This document shows positions 34,641 through 43,254 of a stretch of 64,000 nucleotides of DNA, one piece after another; position 1 is the stretch's first letter; each line of letters begins with the position of its first letter. A program made the translations under genes and the position numbers. This DNA comes from Streptomyces nodosus. Its GTDB lineage: Bacteria; Actinomycetota; Actinomycetes; Streptomycetales; Streptomycetaceae. Below the pieces are notes generated by a model. It had not been told where the DNA came from. It saw only the letters and a list, made by a program, of their open reading frames with translations, and searched no databases. Where the stretch lies: contig NZ_CP023747.1 in the NCBI RefSeq assembly GCF_008704995.1, positions 372,001 to 436,000 of the forward strand. Direction: 5' to 3'.

Positions 34641-34693
34641 ACCGACCCTGGCCACCACCACTCCGGCAGTCAGCCCCCACAGATCGGTCTGCT

Positions 34694-36097
34694 TCATTTG
34701 GTTCTGAGGGGCTGTCCGGCTGCGTCGTACACCTTCCCTGTCAGGGCGTTCACGTGGTACATCTCAACCGGTGCCTGCTCCTGCGGATCATCGCTCTTTC
34801 CGCTAATGGGCCACGTCACGTTCACAAGCCAGTTCGGCTGCCAATCACCGTCTTGCTCGACCGCTTTTACAGTAACTGCTTTGCTATGAAATTCTGCGCC
34901 AGTGTTTCCATTGCCTTGGAGTTGTACCGCTACCGCCTTGTTTACTTCCTTTTCGGCTTGACCCGCGTCAACCTTGGCTTCGGGAAGCTTCACCCGGGTC
35001 GGACCAAGGGTGACGTCAATCTGAGACACACGCCCGGCCCTGTCTACCTGGACGTCCAGCATCCTGGGCATCAGAACGTCGTTTTGAATCCACCTCCAGC
35101 TCGTAATCCAGCCAAGTTCGGCCTTTGCGCCCACAGCGGACGTTTCACTCATGGTCGCACCCATTGCCCACGGATACCGTCGCTGGGCGTACGACTTCGC
35201 AATTCCAGAGGCTGCTGTATCGGTAGACGGGGCTTTCACGCCTCCCACTGGGTATCCCATGACAGTGGGCCGATCACTGTCCTCCAGCAGTACGTTCAGG
35301 TGCTTCTTGTCCGGCCAGGAAAGGCTACCGGAACCGAAGTCTTCGGAGTGCCCCTTTTCACGGCTGTGCAGGATGAAGATGATGTTGGTGCAGGGGGCAC
35401 CCGCGCACGGCTGCGCGTACTGCCGGCCGATCTTGTAGCGGTCACCGAACGCCTCCTTGACGGCGGCCTCAACGGCCTGCGTCTGGCCGGAACTTGCGTC
35501 GGAGAGGCCGGTGCCATCCACATTCGTGAAGGCGAGCATCGGACGCGCCACTCCCGAGCCCAGGAGGAGCAGCGCCGCGAAAGTGATCAGGGCGCCCTTG
35601 CTGCTCGCCTGCCAGGCGAGCGAGTGGCGAATTGTGAGCACAACCGCGACAACGGAGAGCCCGATCAACCCGCCGATGATGTTCATCTGGGCGTCCGAGC
35701 TGTCACACACGCGCCCCAGGCCGTTGACGGTGGCCTGGGTGAATTCGATGGCCAGGGGCAGCGCGATGACGCCGACGAGGACAGGCAGCGGGCGGCGGAT
35801 GGCCAGGAGTGCACAGGCGCCGACGGGCACCATCATGGCGAGGTTCCACAACCCTTGCGTGGTGTGGAAGGGCTCGGCGAATTGATGGTTGAGGACGCAC
35901 ACGCCGCTGGCCGGGCCACCGTCCATGAATGTGACGCCGAGCACGCCGGTGAGAGTGAAGGCGAGACCGGCCCACCATGCCCCGTGAGGCTTTCCCCGCT
36001 TGCGGACGAGCGTCCAGGCTGCGCCGCCGAGGATGAGGCCGATCAGTGTGCACACGGCCAGATAGCCGACATGGTGTTGAAAGATGGCGGAAAACAC
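34694..36097 (-). CDS. VanZ-family membrane protein with large extracytoplasmic domain
   Basis: A 467-residue protein. The N-terminal 190 residues hold five to six membrane helices with VanZ-like elements (PLAIEFTQATVNGLGRVCDS then DAQMNIIGGLIGLSV). VanZ proteins contribute to low-level teicoplanin resistance and envelope homeostasis. About 270 residues of soluble domain follow, with Cys pairs (YAQPCAGAPCTN) and a C-terminal PepSY-like strand set (QPNWLVNVTWPISG then YHVNALTGKVYDAAGQPL). The Leu/Ala-rich start MFSAIFQHHVGYLAVCTLIG fits an ATG at 36097. Lower GC than its neighbours suggests transfer. Confidence 0.8.
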   Translation of the reverse strand: MFSAIFQHHVGYLAVCTLIGLILGGAAWTLVRKRGKPHGAWWAGLAFTLTGVLGVTFMDGGPASGVCVLNHQFAEPFHTTQGLWNLAMMVPVGACALLAIRRPLPVLVGVIALPLAIEFTQATVNGLGRVCDSSDAQMNIIGGLIGLSVVAVVLTIRHSLAWQASSKGALITFAALLLLGSGVARPMLAFTNVDGTGLSDASSGQTQAVEAAVKEAFGDRYKIGRQYAQPCAGAPCTNIIFILHSREKGHSEDFGSGSLSWPDKKHLNVLLEDSDRPTVMGYPVGGVKAPSTDTAASGIAKSYAQRRYPWAMGATMSETSAVGAKAELGWITSWRWIQNDVLMPRMLDVQVDRAGRVSQIDVTLGPTRVKLPEAKVDAGQAEKEVNKAVAVQLQGNGNTGAEFHSKAVTVKAVEQDGDWQPNWLVNVTWPISGKSDDPQEQAPVEMYHVNALTGKVYDAAGQPLRTK

Positions 36098-36147
36098 GGC
36101 GCGGTTCCTTGTGTGGTTATGTCGAGGAGAGCAGGTCCGGGAGAGGG

Positions 36148-36174
36148 AAGGCCCCGCCTTGGTAGGCGGGGCCT
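36148..36174 (-). terminator. Hairpin terminator for the small secreted protein gene
   Basis: Arms AAGGCCCCGCC and GGCGGGGCCTT with a 6-base loop, 14 bases after the stop of the upstream minus-strand gene. Confidence 0.7.
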
Positions 36175-36187
36175 TTGGGGCTGTGGT

Positions 36188-36631
36188 TCAGCAGTGCGAG
36201 GCAGGCGTCTGGTACGAGCCGCCGGTGTACTTAAGCAGGCCGATTGTGCTCGTGCAGTAGGCGCTCTCCGCCAGCGCCCAGGTGTGGCTCTTATTCTGGC
36301 CCGAACTGATGGAGACGGCACTGACGTAGTGGCTGGTCCCCCCGCGCGAGTAACCAAGCTGGGCGGATATAGCACTTCCGCCCGTCTTGTCGTACCCGGT
36401 GGTGACGTTGCCGTTGCCAGCCTGGTGAACGTACAGAATGCCGTTGTCCAGCTCGGTGCACCGCGACATGGGCTCGCCGGTGGCGGTGTAGCCACCATTG
36501 CTGCAGTACGTGGCGGCCGACGCAGCAGGTGTGCTGAACATGATGGATCCTGCCGCGATGGTCACGCCCGGCACGAACACGTCGCGTCCACGAAGGAGAC
36601 GACGCCTCAGCCAAGGCCGCCTCCAACCCAC
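36188..36631 (-). CDS. Small secreted protein, unknown function
   Basis: 147 residues: an Arg-rich n-region, a hydrophobic core (VTIAAGSIMFSTPAASA) with a signal-peptidase site near residue 40, then a mature domain of about 107 residues with four Cys (TYCSNGG, SRCTEL, AYCTST, ASHC) that could form two disulfides. Sequence such as LGYSRGGTSHYVSAVSISSG is beta-rich and Ser/Thr/Gly-rich, typical of small Streptomyces exoproteins or enzyme inhibitors. The GTG at 36631 has a ribosome site that is too close, so an internal GTG is possible. A terminator follows. Confidence 0.65.
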   Translation of the reverse strand: MGWRRPWLRRRLLRGRDVFVPGVTIAAGSIMFSTPAASAATYCSNGGYTATGEPMSRCTELDNGILYVHQAGNGNVTTGYDKTGGSAISAQLGYSRGGTSHYVSAVSISSGQNKSHTWALAESAYCTSTIGLLKYTGGSYQTPASHC

Positions 36632-36894
36632 TCCTCATCTCTGGCACGACCAGACAGTCTCATGCCCCACGAAGAAGATCGAACCTCGGGCCGAAGCTGC
36701 CCACACGCTTAATGAAGAACATAGAGGCACCCCCCTTGGAATCGATCATCTAGTGTTGCGGGACAGCCTTTAGGCTGCCCAGGGCCTTCGGTATCGGCCT
36801 GGACGACCCGCAGGATCGCTCACACCCGCCGCGATCATCCACGCCTCCTATGAAACCGGCCCGGCTGCCGCCGCGCGCACGCCCCTCTACCGAC

Positions 36895-37150
36895 TGCGCT
36901 CCTGCGAGGACTGTGATCCGCTGGCCACTGCGTGGGAAAATCCTTTAACGGTGGGTTCGCGTACGGCAGCCGACGGCACCCGGCTGGAGATCCGGCTCAT
37001 CCCGAGCTGTCAGGCCGGGTGGGTACGCACCTGGCCCACACATGGGGGTTTCGGTATCGAGGTCACCAGCCCCGACGGCCGGAGAGACGGCCACGACCAC
37101 CATGATCGCCGCAGCGCACGCCACGGGTCTGCAGTGCTGTTACTGCACGC
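36895..37150 (+). pseudogene. DUF2690-like fragment
   Basis: The plus strand encodes CEDCDPLATAWENPLTVGSR, then TAADGTRLEIRLIPSCQAGW, resembling the DUF2690 pattern (paired Cys, GxxLELRYSxxCxAAWAR). The usual C-terminal strand degenerates after about 37100 and no start precedes it. It is probably a relic of a DUF2690 surface protein. Confidence 0.45.
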
Positions 37151-37266
37151 CTCGGCCGGCCTACCGGGCCGGTAGTGACGGCCAGGTTGGAGCGCTCCAG
37201 CCAGCGGCAGCGGCCCCCCGCCGGCCCGGGGCGGCGCAGGGCCGTGCCGTTTCCTTCTCCCACCGC

Positions 37267-38025
37267 TCACGGGCAACAGCCCGAGCCGCCCGTGCGGGAT
37301 GGTGTGCCATGGAGGTTGTCGTCGTGTCCGGCGGTGATCCGTGGCCATTGGGCGGTCGGTCGTCCGTTCTTGCGGAACTGCTGGCCGCGTGTCTCGTACG
37401 GATGTGGCCAGCCGGGTGGGGAGTCTTCCCAGGTCTCCTGCCGTCCGCGGACGGTCATGTCGAGGATGCCGTAGGAGGGTGCCATGGGTTCGACGCCTCG
37501 TCCGGTGGTCCAGTACGTCTCGAAGACGCGGTCCCCGTCGCGGAGGTAGGCCGCTTTCATGCCGAAGTGGCGGCCGGCGAGGAGCCGTTCGTGCGACTCG
37601 GCGGGCACGGAGTACCAGGGCATGTCCCAGCCCATGAAACGGCGGTAGCGGTCGGACTCCTCGAAGGGGCCCTGACAAAAGACGGCGAAGGTGACGTCAC
37701 GCTGGTGCAGATAGGACAGCTCGCGGACCTGGCCGGTGAAGAAGGTGCAGCCCTCGCACTGGCCGGCGGCGGGTTGGCCGTCGTGCCACATGTGATACGA
37801 CACGAACAACTGGGTACGGCCCTCGAAGACGTCGATCAGCGGGACCTCTCCGTCGCCTCCCACGAGCGGAGTCGACGGGTCCACCTCGGTCATGGGCAGT
37901 CGTCTGCGGGCGGCGGCGATCGCATCGCCCTCCCGGGTGTGCGCCTTCTCCCGGACGCGCAGGGTGTCGATGGCGGCCAGCCACTCCCGGCGGGAGACGA
38001 CCGGCGGCGTGTTCGGTGCAGTCAT
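37267..38025 (-). CDS. DUF899 family thioredoxin-fold protein
   Basis: A 252-residue member of the DUF899 (AhpC/TSA-like) family. It starts PPVVSRREWLAAIDTLRVRE; KAHTREGDAIAAARRRLPMT is the conserved opening helix block. Then come LFVSYHMWHDG, GCTFFTGQVRELSYLHQRDV and CQGPFEESDRYRRFMGWDMP, and the C-terminal YGILDMTVRGRQE with a Pro/Trp-rich tail. The reaction is unknown; a redox role is inferred from the fold. It is intact, monocistronic and common in Streptomyces. Confidence 0.85.
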   Translation of the reverse strand: MTAPNTPPVVSRREWLAAIDTLRVREKAHTREGDAIAAARRRLPMTEVDPSTPLVGGDGEVPLIDVFEGRTQLFVSYHMWHDGQPAAGQCEGCTFFTGQVRELSYLHQRDVTFAVFCQGPFEESDRYRRFMGWDMPWYSVPAESHERLLAGRHFGMKAAYLRDGDRVFETYWTTGRGVEPMAPSYGILDMTVRGRQETWEDSPPGWPHPYETRGQQFRKNGRPTAQWPRITAGHDDNLHGTPSRTGGSGCCP

Positions 38026-38239
38026 GTCTCTACTGACCCGACAGCCCGCAAGAACTCATCGGTGCGGCCTGAGACGAGCACCGAACTGCCGGGGTCCGCC
38101 CACATCGCAGCAGTCGTCAGCGGCCCTGGCCCCCTGCGACAGCCGGGCCACCTCACGGTGGGTTCGAGGGGCGGGCAGGCAGGCTCTCGCCAGCCGCGGC
38201 GAGTCGAGCCGCCTGCTCTCCCGGGGTCCGCGCGGTCAC

Positions 38240-38633
38240 CTCTGCCGGTCGCCGTAACGGGCCCATCCGACGGCGGCCGTCAGGACCGGCAGAGCGAGAG
38301 CGATCGCGAACGGCCACAGGGTGGCATCGAGAGCGACAGCGGTAGCGAAGGCGACGGCGGCTGCAAGGGTCATGGCCTTTCCGACCAGAGCCTGCACCTG
38401 CAATCGCTGCTGGGCCTGGCGCTCGTCCGGCTCGCGGCGGATCAGGGCGGCGCGGTCGGTGTCCCGCCCGCCGACGAACCAGTAACCGATGGCCGCGAGC
38501 CCGACGGTGGCAGCGAGGTGACCACCGGAGTGGTCGCCCAGCCGCGCACGGTGACGTCCGCGAGGCCCGTGGCGAGGCAGGCGCCGATGATGACGAGGGG
38601 CGCGCGCAGGCGCGGGGGAACGGGGCCGGTCAT
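38240..38633 (-). pseudogene. Small membrane protein with a frameshift
   Basis: The minus strand gives PRLRAPLVIIGACLATGLAD and VTVRGW in one frame; after a shift near 38530, HLAATVGLAAIGYWFVGGRD, DERQAQQRLQVQALVGKAMT and LDATLWPFAIALALPVLTAA follow in the next, ending RYGDRQR before TGA at 38240. This is the layout of a four-helix Streptomyces membrane protein usually encoded next to an XRE regulator, as here. A one-base sequencing error could explain the break. Confidence 0.6.
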
Positions 38634-38635
38634 GA

Positions 38636-38750
38636 TGTCAGCTCCTCGCTGTCAGGGTCGAACATGGCGTCCACGGTCTGCCCGAAGAACCGTGCGATGC
38701 GGAACGCGAGCGGAAGCGACGGCAGATGGCGCTCCCTCTCGACGTCAAGC
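38636..38750 (-). pseudogene. XRE regulator, C-terminal remnant cut at the IS630-type element
   Basis: About 38 residues (ERERHLPSLPLAFRIARFFG, then QTVDAMFDPDSEEL) match the end of the small XRE repressors that contain ERYDPSLPLAFRIA. The helix-turn-helix start is missing: the sequence stops at the left end of the IS630-type element and no matching 5' part is found beyond its right end. Confidence 0.65.
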
Positions 38751-38777
38751 TAGTGCTCTGACCGGGAAGGTTCACCG
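38750..38777. repeat. Left inverted repeat of IS630-type element
   Basis: 28 bases including TGCTCTGACCGGGAAGG, the exact inverse of 40623-40650. The outer CTAG contains the TA that IS630/Tc1 elements duplicate. Confidence 0.9.
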
Positions 38778-38851
38778 TGTTGTAGGAGGCGGGCAGCTTC
38801 CGCGGAAATCCGTTTCAGGGATTGCTGGGGTGCCTCTACTGTGGCGCGGTG

Positions 38852-39382
38852 ATGACTGAGGTGATCGTTCTCAACGGTGGTTCCAGCTCGGGGAAGTCCG
38901 GGATCGCCCGGTGTCTGCAGACGGTTCTGCCGGATCCGTGGCTGGCTCTCGGGACCGACACGCTGGTTGACGCGATGCCCGCGTCCATGCAGGTGTCAGA
39001 TGCGGGAATCGAGTTCGCTCCGGACGGAGCGGTGATCGTCGGTCCGGAGTTCCGGACGCTGGAAGCGGCATGGATCGAGGGGGTCGCCGCGATGGCCCGT
39101 GCGGGCGCCCGGGTCATCGTCGATGAGGTCTTCCTCGGCGGAGCGGACTCGCAGCAGCGGTGGCAGAAGGCCTTGGGTGGCCTGCGGGTGCTGTGGGTCG
39201 GCGTCCGGTGTGACAGTGCGGTGGCCGCAGGCCGTGAGGTCGCGCGAGGCGATCGGACCATCGGGATGGCCGCCTCCCAGGCGGAAGTGGTCCACCGGGG
39301 CGTGGTCTATGACCTGGAGGTGGACACCACGCATACCGAGGCGATGGAGTGCGCGCGGGCCATCGCCGCGCAGGTCGGGTGA
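38852..39382 (+). CDS. cpt: Chloramphenicol 3-O-phosphotransferase (CPT) family
   Basis: A 176-residue P-loop kinase very similar along its whole length to the Streptomyces venezuelae chloramphenicol phosphotransferase (178 residues), which inactivates the drug by phosphorylating its primary (3-) hydroxyl. The P-loop GGSSSGKSG is at residues 9-17. The proposed catalytic base (Asp37 in CPT) is Asp36 in [13 protein letters not shown]. Also conserved are [57 protein letters not shown] and [10 protein letters not shown] 38852 is chosen over GTG 38849 by homology. It lies inside the IS630-type terminal repeats, which makes it a mobile resistance gene candidate. The substrate could differ. Confidence 0.88.
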   Translation: MTEVIVLNGGSSSGKSGIARCLQTVLPDPWLALGTDTLVDAMPASMQVSDAGIEFAPDGAVIVGPEFRTLEAAWIEGVAAMARAGARVIVDEVFLGGADSQQRWQKALGGLRVLWVGVRCDSAVAAGREVARGDRTIGMAASQAEVVHRGVVYDLEVDTTHTEAMECARAIAAQVG

Positions 39383-39428
39383 TCGACGGCCTGGCTGTCT
39401 GCCGCTGTGACCACAACGCCGGGACGAG

Positions 39429-40551
39429 TCAGGCCGCTGCTGCCGGGGGCCGTCCGCCCCAGCGGATGCCCTTCTCGCTGCGGATCCGGGCGCGTTCGCG
39501 GCGTTGGGCGGCCAGCACGTCGCGGTGGCGGGCGTTGGTGTTGCGCCAGCGCAGGTAACGGTGCAGCTCACGGGTCTGGACGGTGTGGTTGGGGTGGCGG
39601 GAGTTGGCGAGGGTGAACTGCCGCAGCGGCCCGAAGTGCGCCTCGATCGCATTGGCCCAGGAGGCGTTGGTCGGGGTGAAACACAGCTCGACCTTGTTCT
39701 TCTTCGCCCAGCGGCGGATCTTGTCGCCCGTGTGGGCAGAGAGGTTGTCCAAGATGATGTAGATCGGAGCGCCGTCGGGACGGGCGGCCCGGATCGACTT
39801 CAGGGCCGCCAGGGTGTTGGCCGTGCCTTTGCGGCGGCGGTTGACGCCTCACAGGGTGTCGTCGCCGACGGAGTAGCAGCCGTGGAAGTAGGTGACGGCC
39901 GTGGGGGCGGTGGTAGGTCGCCGGCAGCTGGCCGGGGCGACCCTGCTCGGCCCAGCAGGATCCTGCGGTGGGCCGGATGCCCAGCGGGCGGAACTCGTCG
40001 AAGGCGAATGCGCGGTCCGCGAAGTGCTCCAGGACGTGCTCGATCCGGTCGAGCTTGGCGTCGCGGTCGGGGTCGGTGGACTCCTTCCACGTCTTGGTGC
40101 GCTGGAAGGTGACCCCACGGCGGGCCAGCAGCATCCGCAGGGCCTCACGGCCGATGTGGATCACCCTGCCGTGGACTTTGCGTAGAAAGGCGGCGAGTTT
40201 GCGGATGGACCAGCGGGTGAAGGGCTGCCCGAGCTTGGTGGGACGGGTGGTGGCCGTCTGGATGACGAAGTCCTCGTCGTCAGGGCTGAGCAGGCGGGGA
40301 CGGCCTCCCGCCCACTGAGGGTCCAGGCGGGCCAGGCCGATCTCGTTGAACCGATGGATCACATCGCGGACGGTGTCCTCGTCGGCCTGGACCAGCCGGG
40401 CGATCACCGGCACACGGTCGCCTCCGGCCGATGCCAGGATCATCATCGCCCGCCGGTAGCGCACCGCGCTGGTGCTGCCCCGGCGCACGATCTGCTGCAG
40501 CCGCTGTCCCTCCTGGTCGGTCAGTCTGCGGACCTTGACCGGCTCTGCCAT
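39429..40551 (-). pseudogene. IS630-family transposase with one frameshift and one TGA
   Basis: From ATG 40551: VKVRRLTDQEGQRLQQIVRR, helix-turn-helix RLVQADEDTVRDVIHRFNEI, GLARLDPQWAGGRPRLLSPD, KLGQPFTRWSIRKLAAFLRK. The DDE domain begins AFAFDEFRPLGIRPTAGSCW. Near 39900 the frame shifts to VTYFHGCYSVGDDTL, which ends in TGA (39849-39851) where Trp is normal. GVNRRRKGTANTLAAL, IYIILDNLSAHTGDKIRRWA and FTPTNASWANAIEAHFGPLR (catalytic Glu) then follow to 39429. All catalytic residues survive, so the damage is recent. Confidence 0.88.
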
Positions 40552-40622
40552 CGCGCCTCCCCGCACAGATTGGATGTCGGCACATCCAACCGCGCGCAAG
40601 GCCCGAACCGCGAACGGCAACT

Positions 40623-40650
40623 CGGTGAACCTTCCCGGTCAGAGCACTAG
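40623..40650. repeat. Right inverted repeat of IS630-type element
   Basis: Exact inverse of 38750-38777, 72 bases upstream of the transposase start codon. Confidence 0.9.
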
Positions 40651-40713
40651 CTTTACATCTCGCGATCCCTTCTCTCGGCGTGCGCGCGCCCCCGTGAGCG
40701 GCTGTGCGTGCTG

Positions 40714-41112
40714 TCAGCGTGCGAACTTTTCGATGGCTGCCGGGGTGACGGGGGTGAAGAAGTTGACGAGGTTGCCATCGGGGTCGCGGAACAGCAGCGA
40801 CCGGTTGCCCCAGGGCATCGTGGTGGGCCCGTTGACGAAGTCGGTGACGAAACCGGTCAGGTTCTGGTGAACGCGGTCCACGTCGTCGACGAGGAACTCG
40901 GTGATCACGCTGTGGTTGTCCGCCGGGCGGGCGGAGCCCGGGGCGAACAGCGGGACGGTGCGGGTGCCGGCGATCGCGAGGGTGGCGCCCGGGGTCCTGA
41001 GTTCGGCGAAGTCCTCGGTGGCCCACGTCGCCCGCGCCCCGGTGGCTCGCTCGTAGAACTCGACGAGGCGTGCGACGTCGCCGGTGATGATGCGGATCGA
41101 GACGAACTCCAT
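40714..41112 (-). CDS. VOC (glyoxalase/bleomycin-resistance fold) family protein
   Basis: A 132-residue protein with the two beta-alpha-beta-beta-beta units of the vicinal oxygen chelate superfamily: FVSIRIITGDVARLVEFYER at the start, ELRTPGATLAIAGTRTVPLF, then SVITEFLVDDVDRVHQNL and the C-terminal PWGNRSLLFRDPDGNLVNFF with the usual metal-ligand Glu position replaced by Asn. Function could be dioxygenase, isomerase or drug binding. It is divergent from the WYL regulator with 94 bases between starts, so the regulator may control it. Confidence 0.88.
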   Translation of the reverse strand: MEFVSIRIITGDVARLVEFYERATGARATWATEDFAELRTPGATLAIAGTRTVPLFAPGSARPADNHSVITEFLVDDVDRVHQNLTGFVTDFVNGPTTMPWGNRSLLFRDPDGNLVNFFTPVTPAAIEKFAR

Positions 41113-41206
41113 GGAAATCTCCTTGGCTGTGCTGGAGGCGTGCACGTCGCAGGCTAGGAGAAATAGTGGACAGAATCGGTCCGGTATTCGCGTTAGGCTG
41201 CGGAAC

Positions 41207-42196
41207 ATGCCTCGACCCACTGCCCGCGTGCTGACGCTCCTGGAGCTGCTGCAGTCGGGCGGCACCCGGACGGTGGCCGAACTCGCCGACAGGCTCGGCG
41301 TCGAGGGGCGCACCGTGCGGCGGTATGTGGACCAGCTGATCGACCTGGACGTGCCCGTGGAATCGGTGCGCGGCCGCTACGGCGGGTACCGGCTCGCCCC
41401 CGGGTACCGCTTGCCTCCGCTCATGCTCAGCGAGGACGAGGCGCTGGCCGTGCTGCTCGGTCTGGCAGCCGGCCGCCGAGCGGGCTTGACGACGACGGAG
41501 CACACGGCGGGTGAGACGGCATCGGCGAAGATCCGGCGGGTGCTGCCCCGGCACGTCGCCCGTCGGCTCGACACGCTCCTGGAAGCTCTCGCCTTCACGG
41601 ATCAGCCCGGCGAGTTCGACACCCCGGACGCTGAGATCCTGCTCACCGTCGCCGATGCGGTGCGTCACCGCCGACCGCTCTCGATCCGCTACACCGACCG
41701 CGACGGACGGCGCAGCGAACGCACGCTGCACGCGTACGGGATCGTCGCCCATGCGGGCCGTTGGTACGTCACCGGCAAGGACGCCCGGATCGGCGAGGAC
41801 CGGACCTTCCGGCTCGATCGCATCGCAGACGCGAGGCCCCTGCCCGGCTCGTTCGAAGCGCCGACGGGTCCCGGTCCGGCACAGCGCGTGCTGTCGGGGT
41901 TCGCCACGGCCGAGTACCGGCATGAGGTGATCTTGCGGATCCATGGGACGGTCGAGCAGATCCGCGCCCGCCTTCCCGCCGGCGTCGCGAGCCTGGAGGA
42001 GCACGAGCCCGCGGCAGGCGAGGACCGGGCGGCCGAGCGCTGGCTGCGCGTCGAACTGCGGGTGGAGCGGCTCGACTGGTTGCCTCCGGTACTCGCCTCA
42101 CTCGACCGGCCGTTCGTCGTCGAGCGCCCCGATGAACTGCGCGACCTCGTCACCGCGCTCGCCGATCGCCTCGCGTCCCACGCCCGCCGAGCCTGA
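41207..42196 (+). CDS. WYL-domain transcriptional regulator (YafY/PafC type)
   Basis: A 329-residue regulator with an N-terminal DeoR-like winged helix (LLELLQSGGTRTVAELADRL, GVEGRTVRRYVDQLIDLDVP, RGRYGGYRLAPGYRLPPLML), a middle helical part and a WYL domain (about 145-225; HRRPLSIRYTDRDGRRSERT, AHAGRWYVTGKDARIGEDRT with WYV in place of WYL), plus a C-terminal extension domain. WYL proteins sense ligands or nucleic acids. The ATG at 41207 gives the standard family start PRPTARVLTLLELLQ. The divergent VOC gene is the natural target. Confidence 0.9.
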   Translation: MPRPTARVLTLLELLQSGGTRTVAELADRLGVEGRTVRRYVDQLIDLDVPVESVRGRYGGYRLAPGYRLPPLMLSEDEALAVLLGLAAGRRAGLTTTEHTAGETASAKIRRVLPRHVARRLDTLLEALAFTDQPGEFDTPDAEILLTVADAVRHRRPLSIRYTDRDGRRSERTLHAYGIVAHAGRWYVTGKDARIGEDRTFRLDRIADARPLPGSFEAPTGPGPAQRVLSGFATAEYRHEVILRIHGTVEQIRARLPAGVASLEEHEPAAGEDRAAERWLRVELRVERLDWLPPVLASLDRPFVVERPDELRDLVTALADRLASHARRA

Positions 42197-42266
42197 CGGC
42201 GGGGAACCGATGCGGGACCGCTGGAGCGTGGAAGGGCTCCCACAGGTTCGTGCCGCGTTCGAGGGA

Positions 42267-43244
42267 TCAGTCGATCACGGCGGCCCGCCAGGTCTTCTCA
42301 TCGGCGTCCAGGAGCGCCGTGATCAGGGAGGGTTCCGGTAGCGGGGCGTGGTCCGCGGTGGTCCTCAGGGCCGAGGCCGCGGTCAGATGGCCCAGCCGCA
42401 GGGCGCGGTCCATGGGCAGCCGGCGCAGCAGTCCGCCGAGGAATCCGGCGGCGAACGCGTCCCCGGCGCCGACCGGTTCGGTGACGGGCACGGTCAGGGC
42501 GGGCACGCGGTGGGCTGTGGCGCCGACGAAGGCGGTCGCGGCGCGGCCCCCGTCCTTCACCACGAGGACGCGCGGGCCGGGCAGGAGGTCGCGGACGCGT
42601 TCGGCGTCGGTGATCCCGTCCCCCCACAGGGTCTGGGCCTCGTCGAGACCCACGAGGGCGATGTCGGCCCGGTCGGCGAGCGGCCGCAGTACGTGGGCGG
42701 CGGAGCGGCCGGCCCACAGGGCGGGGCGGTGGTTGACGTCGAAGCTGACGGGCCATGGGCGGTCGGGGCGCAGCGCGTGTTCGACGAGGGCGTGGCAGTG
42801 CGGGGACAGGGCGGGGGTGATGCCGCTGAGGTGGACGAGTGCGGCACCCTTCACCGCCGGATCGTCGAGCACCTCGGGGGTGAGGGCCGAGGCGGCCGAT
42901 CCGGCCCGGTGGTAGTGGACGCGGGTGCCGTGCGGGCCCGGGTCCTTGAGCAGGAGTCCGGTGGGACGTTCCGGGTCGGTGCGTACGCCGCTGATGTCGA
43001 CGCCGCCCGCGGCGATCCGGGCGCGGACACGGCGGCCGAAGGGGTCGTCGCCGACGGCGGAGACCCAGCGGGCGGGGATGCCGTGGTCGGCGAGGTAGAG
43101 GGCGACGTTGGACTCGGCGCCCGCGATGTCGACGCGCAGCAGGTCGGTGTCGTCCAGGGGGCCGAGGGGATCGGGGGCGAGGGCGGCCATGGTCTCGCCG
43201 ACGCAGACCACGGGGCCCGGGCGCAGTGGCCGGTGGAGGCTCAT
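42267..43244 (-). CDS. PfkB-family sugar kinase, probable 2-keto-3-deoxy-galactonate/gluconate kinase
   Basis: A 325-residue ribokinase-fold kinase: VCVGETMAALAPDPLGPL with the N-terminal substrate region, AGAESNVALYLADHG (PfkB signature 1), and TVPVTEPVGAGDAFAAGFLG (signature 2 with catalytic Asp in GAGDAF, about residues 266-271). It is closest in style to KdgK. As last gene of the galactose operon it should phosphorylate 2-keto-3-deoxygalactonate before aldol cleavage. E. coli uses a different kinase family (DgoK) for this step, so assignment rests on context. It starts 10 bases after the lactonase gene. Confidence 0.85.
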   Translation of the reverse strand: MSLHRPLRPGPVVCVGETMAALAPDPLGPLDDTDLLRVDIAGAESNVALYLADHGIPARWVSAVGDDPFGRRVRARIAAGGVDISGVRTDPERPTGLLLKDPGPHGTRVHYHRAGSAASALTPEVLDDPAVKGAALVHLSGITPALSPHCHALVEHALRPDRPWPVSFDVNHRPALWAGRSAAHVLRPLADRADIALVGLDEAQTLWGDGITDAERVRDLLPGPRVLVVKDGGRAATAFVGATAHRVPALTVPVTEPVGAGDAFAAGFLGGLLRRLPMDRALRLGHLTAASALRTTADHAPLPEPSLITALLDADEKTWRAAVID

Positions 43245-43254
43245 GGTGGGGGTC

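Larger units (their letters stand above)
38753..40647. mobile_element. IS630-type element (1.9 kb) carrying a chloramphenicol phosphotransferase gene
   Basis: Perfect 28-base terminal repeats flanked by TA enclose a minus-strand IS630 transposase and a convergent plus-strand chloramphenicol phosphotransferase. Ordinary IS630 elements are about 1.1 kb, so the extra 0.7 kb is the passenger gene with its leader. The transposase has one frameshift and one nonsense codon, so this copy needs help in trans. Confidence 0.8.
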
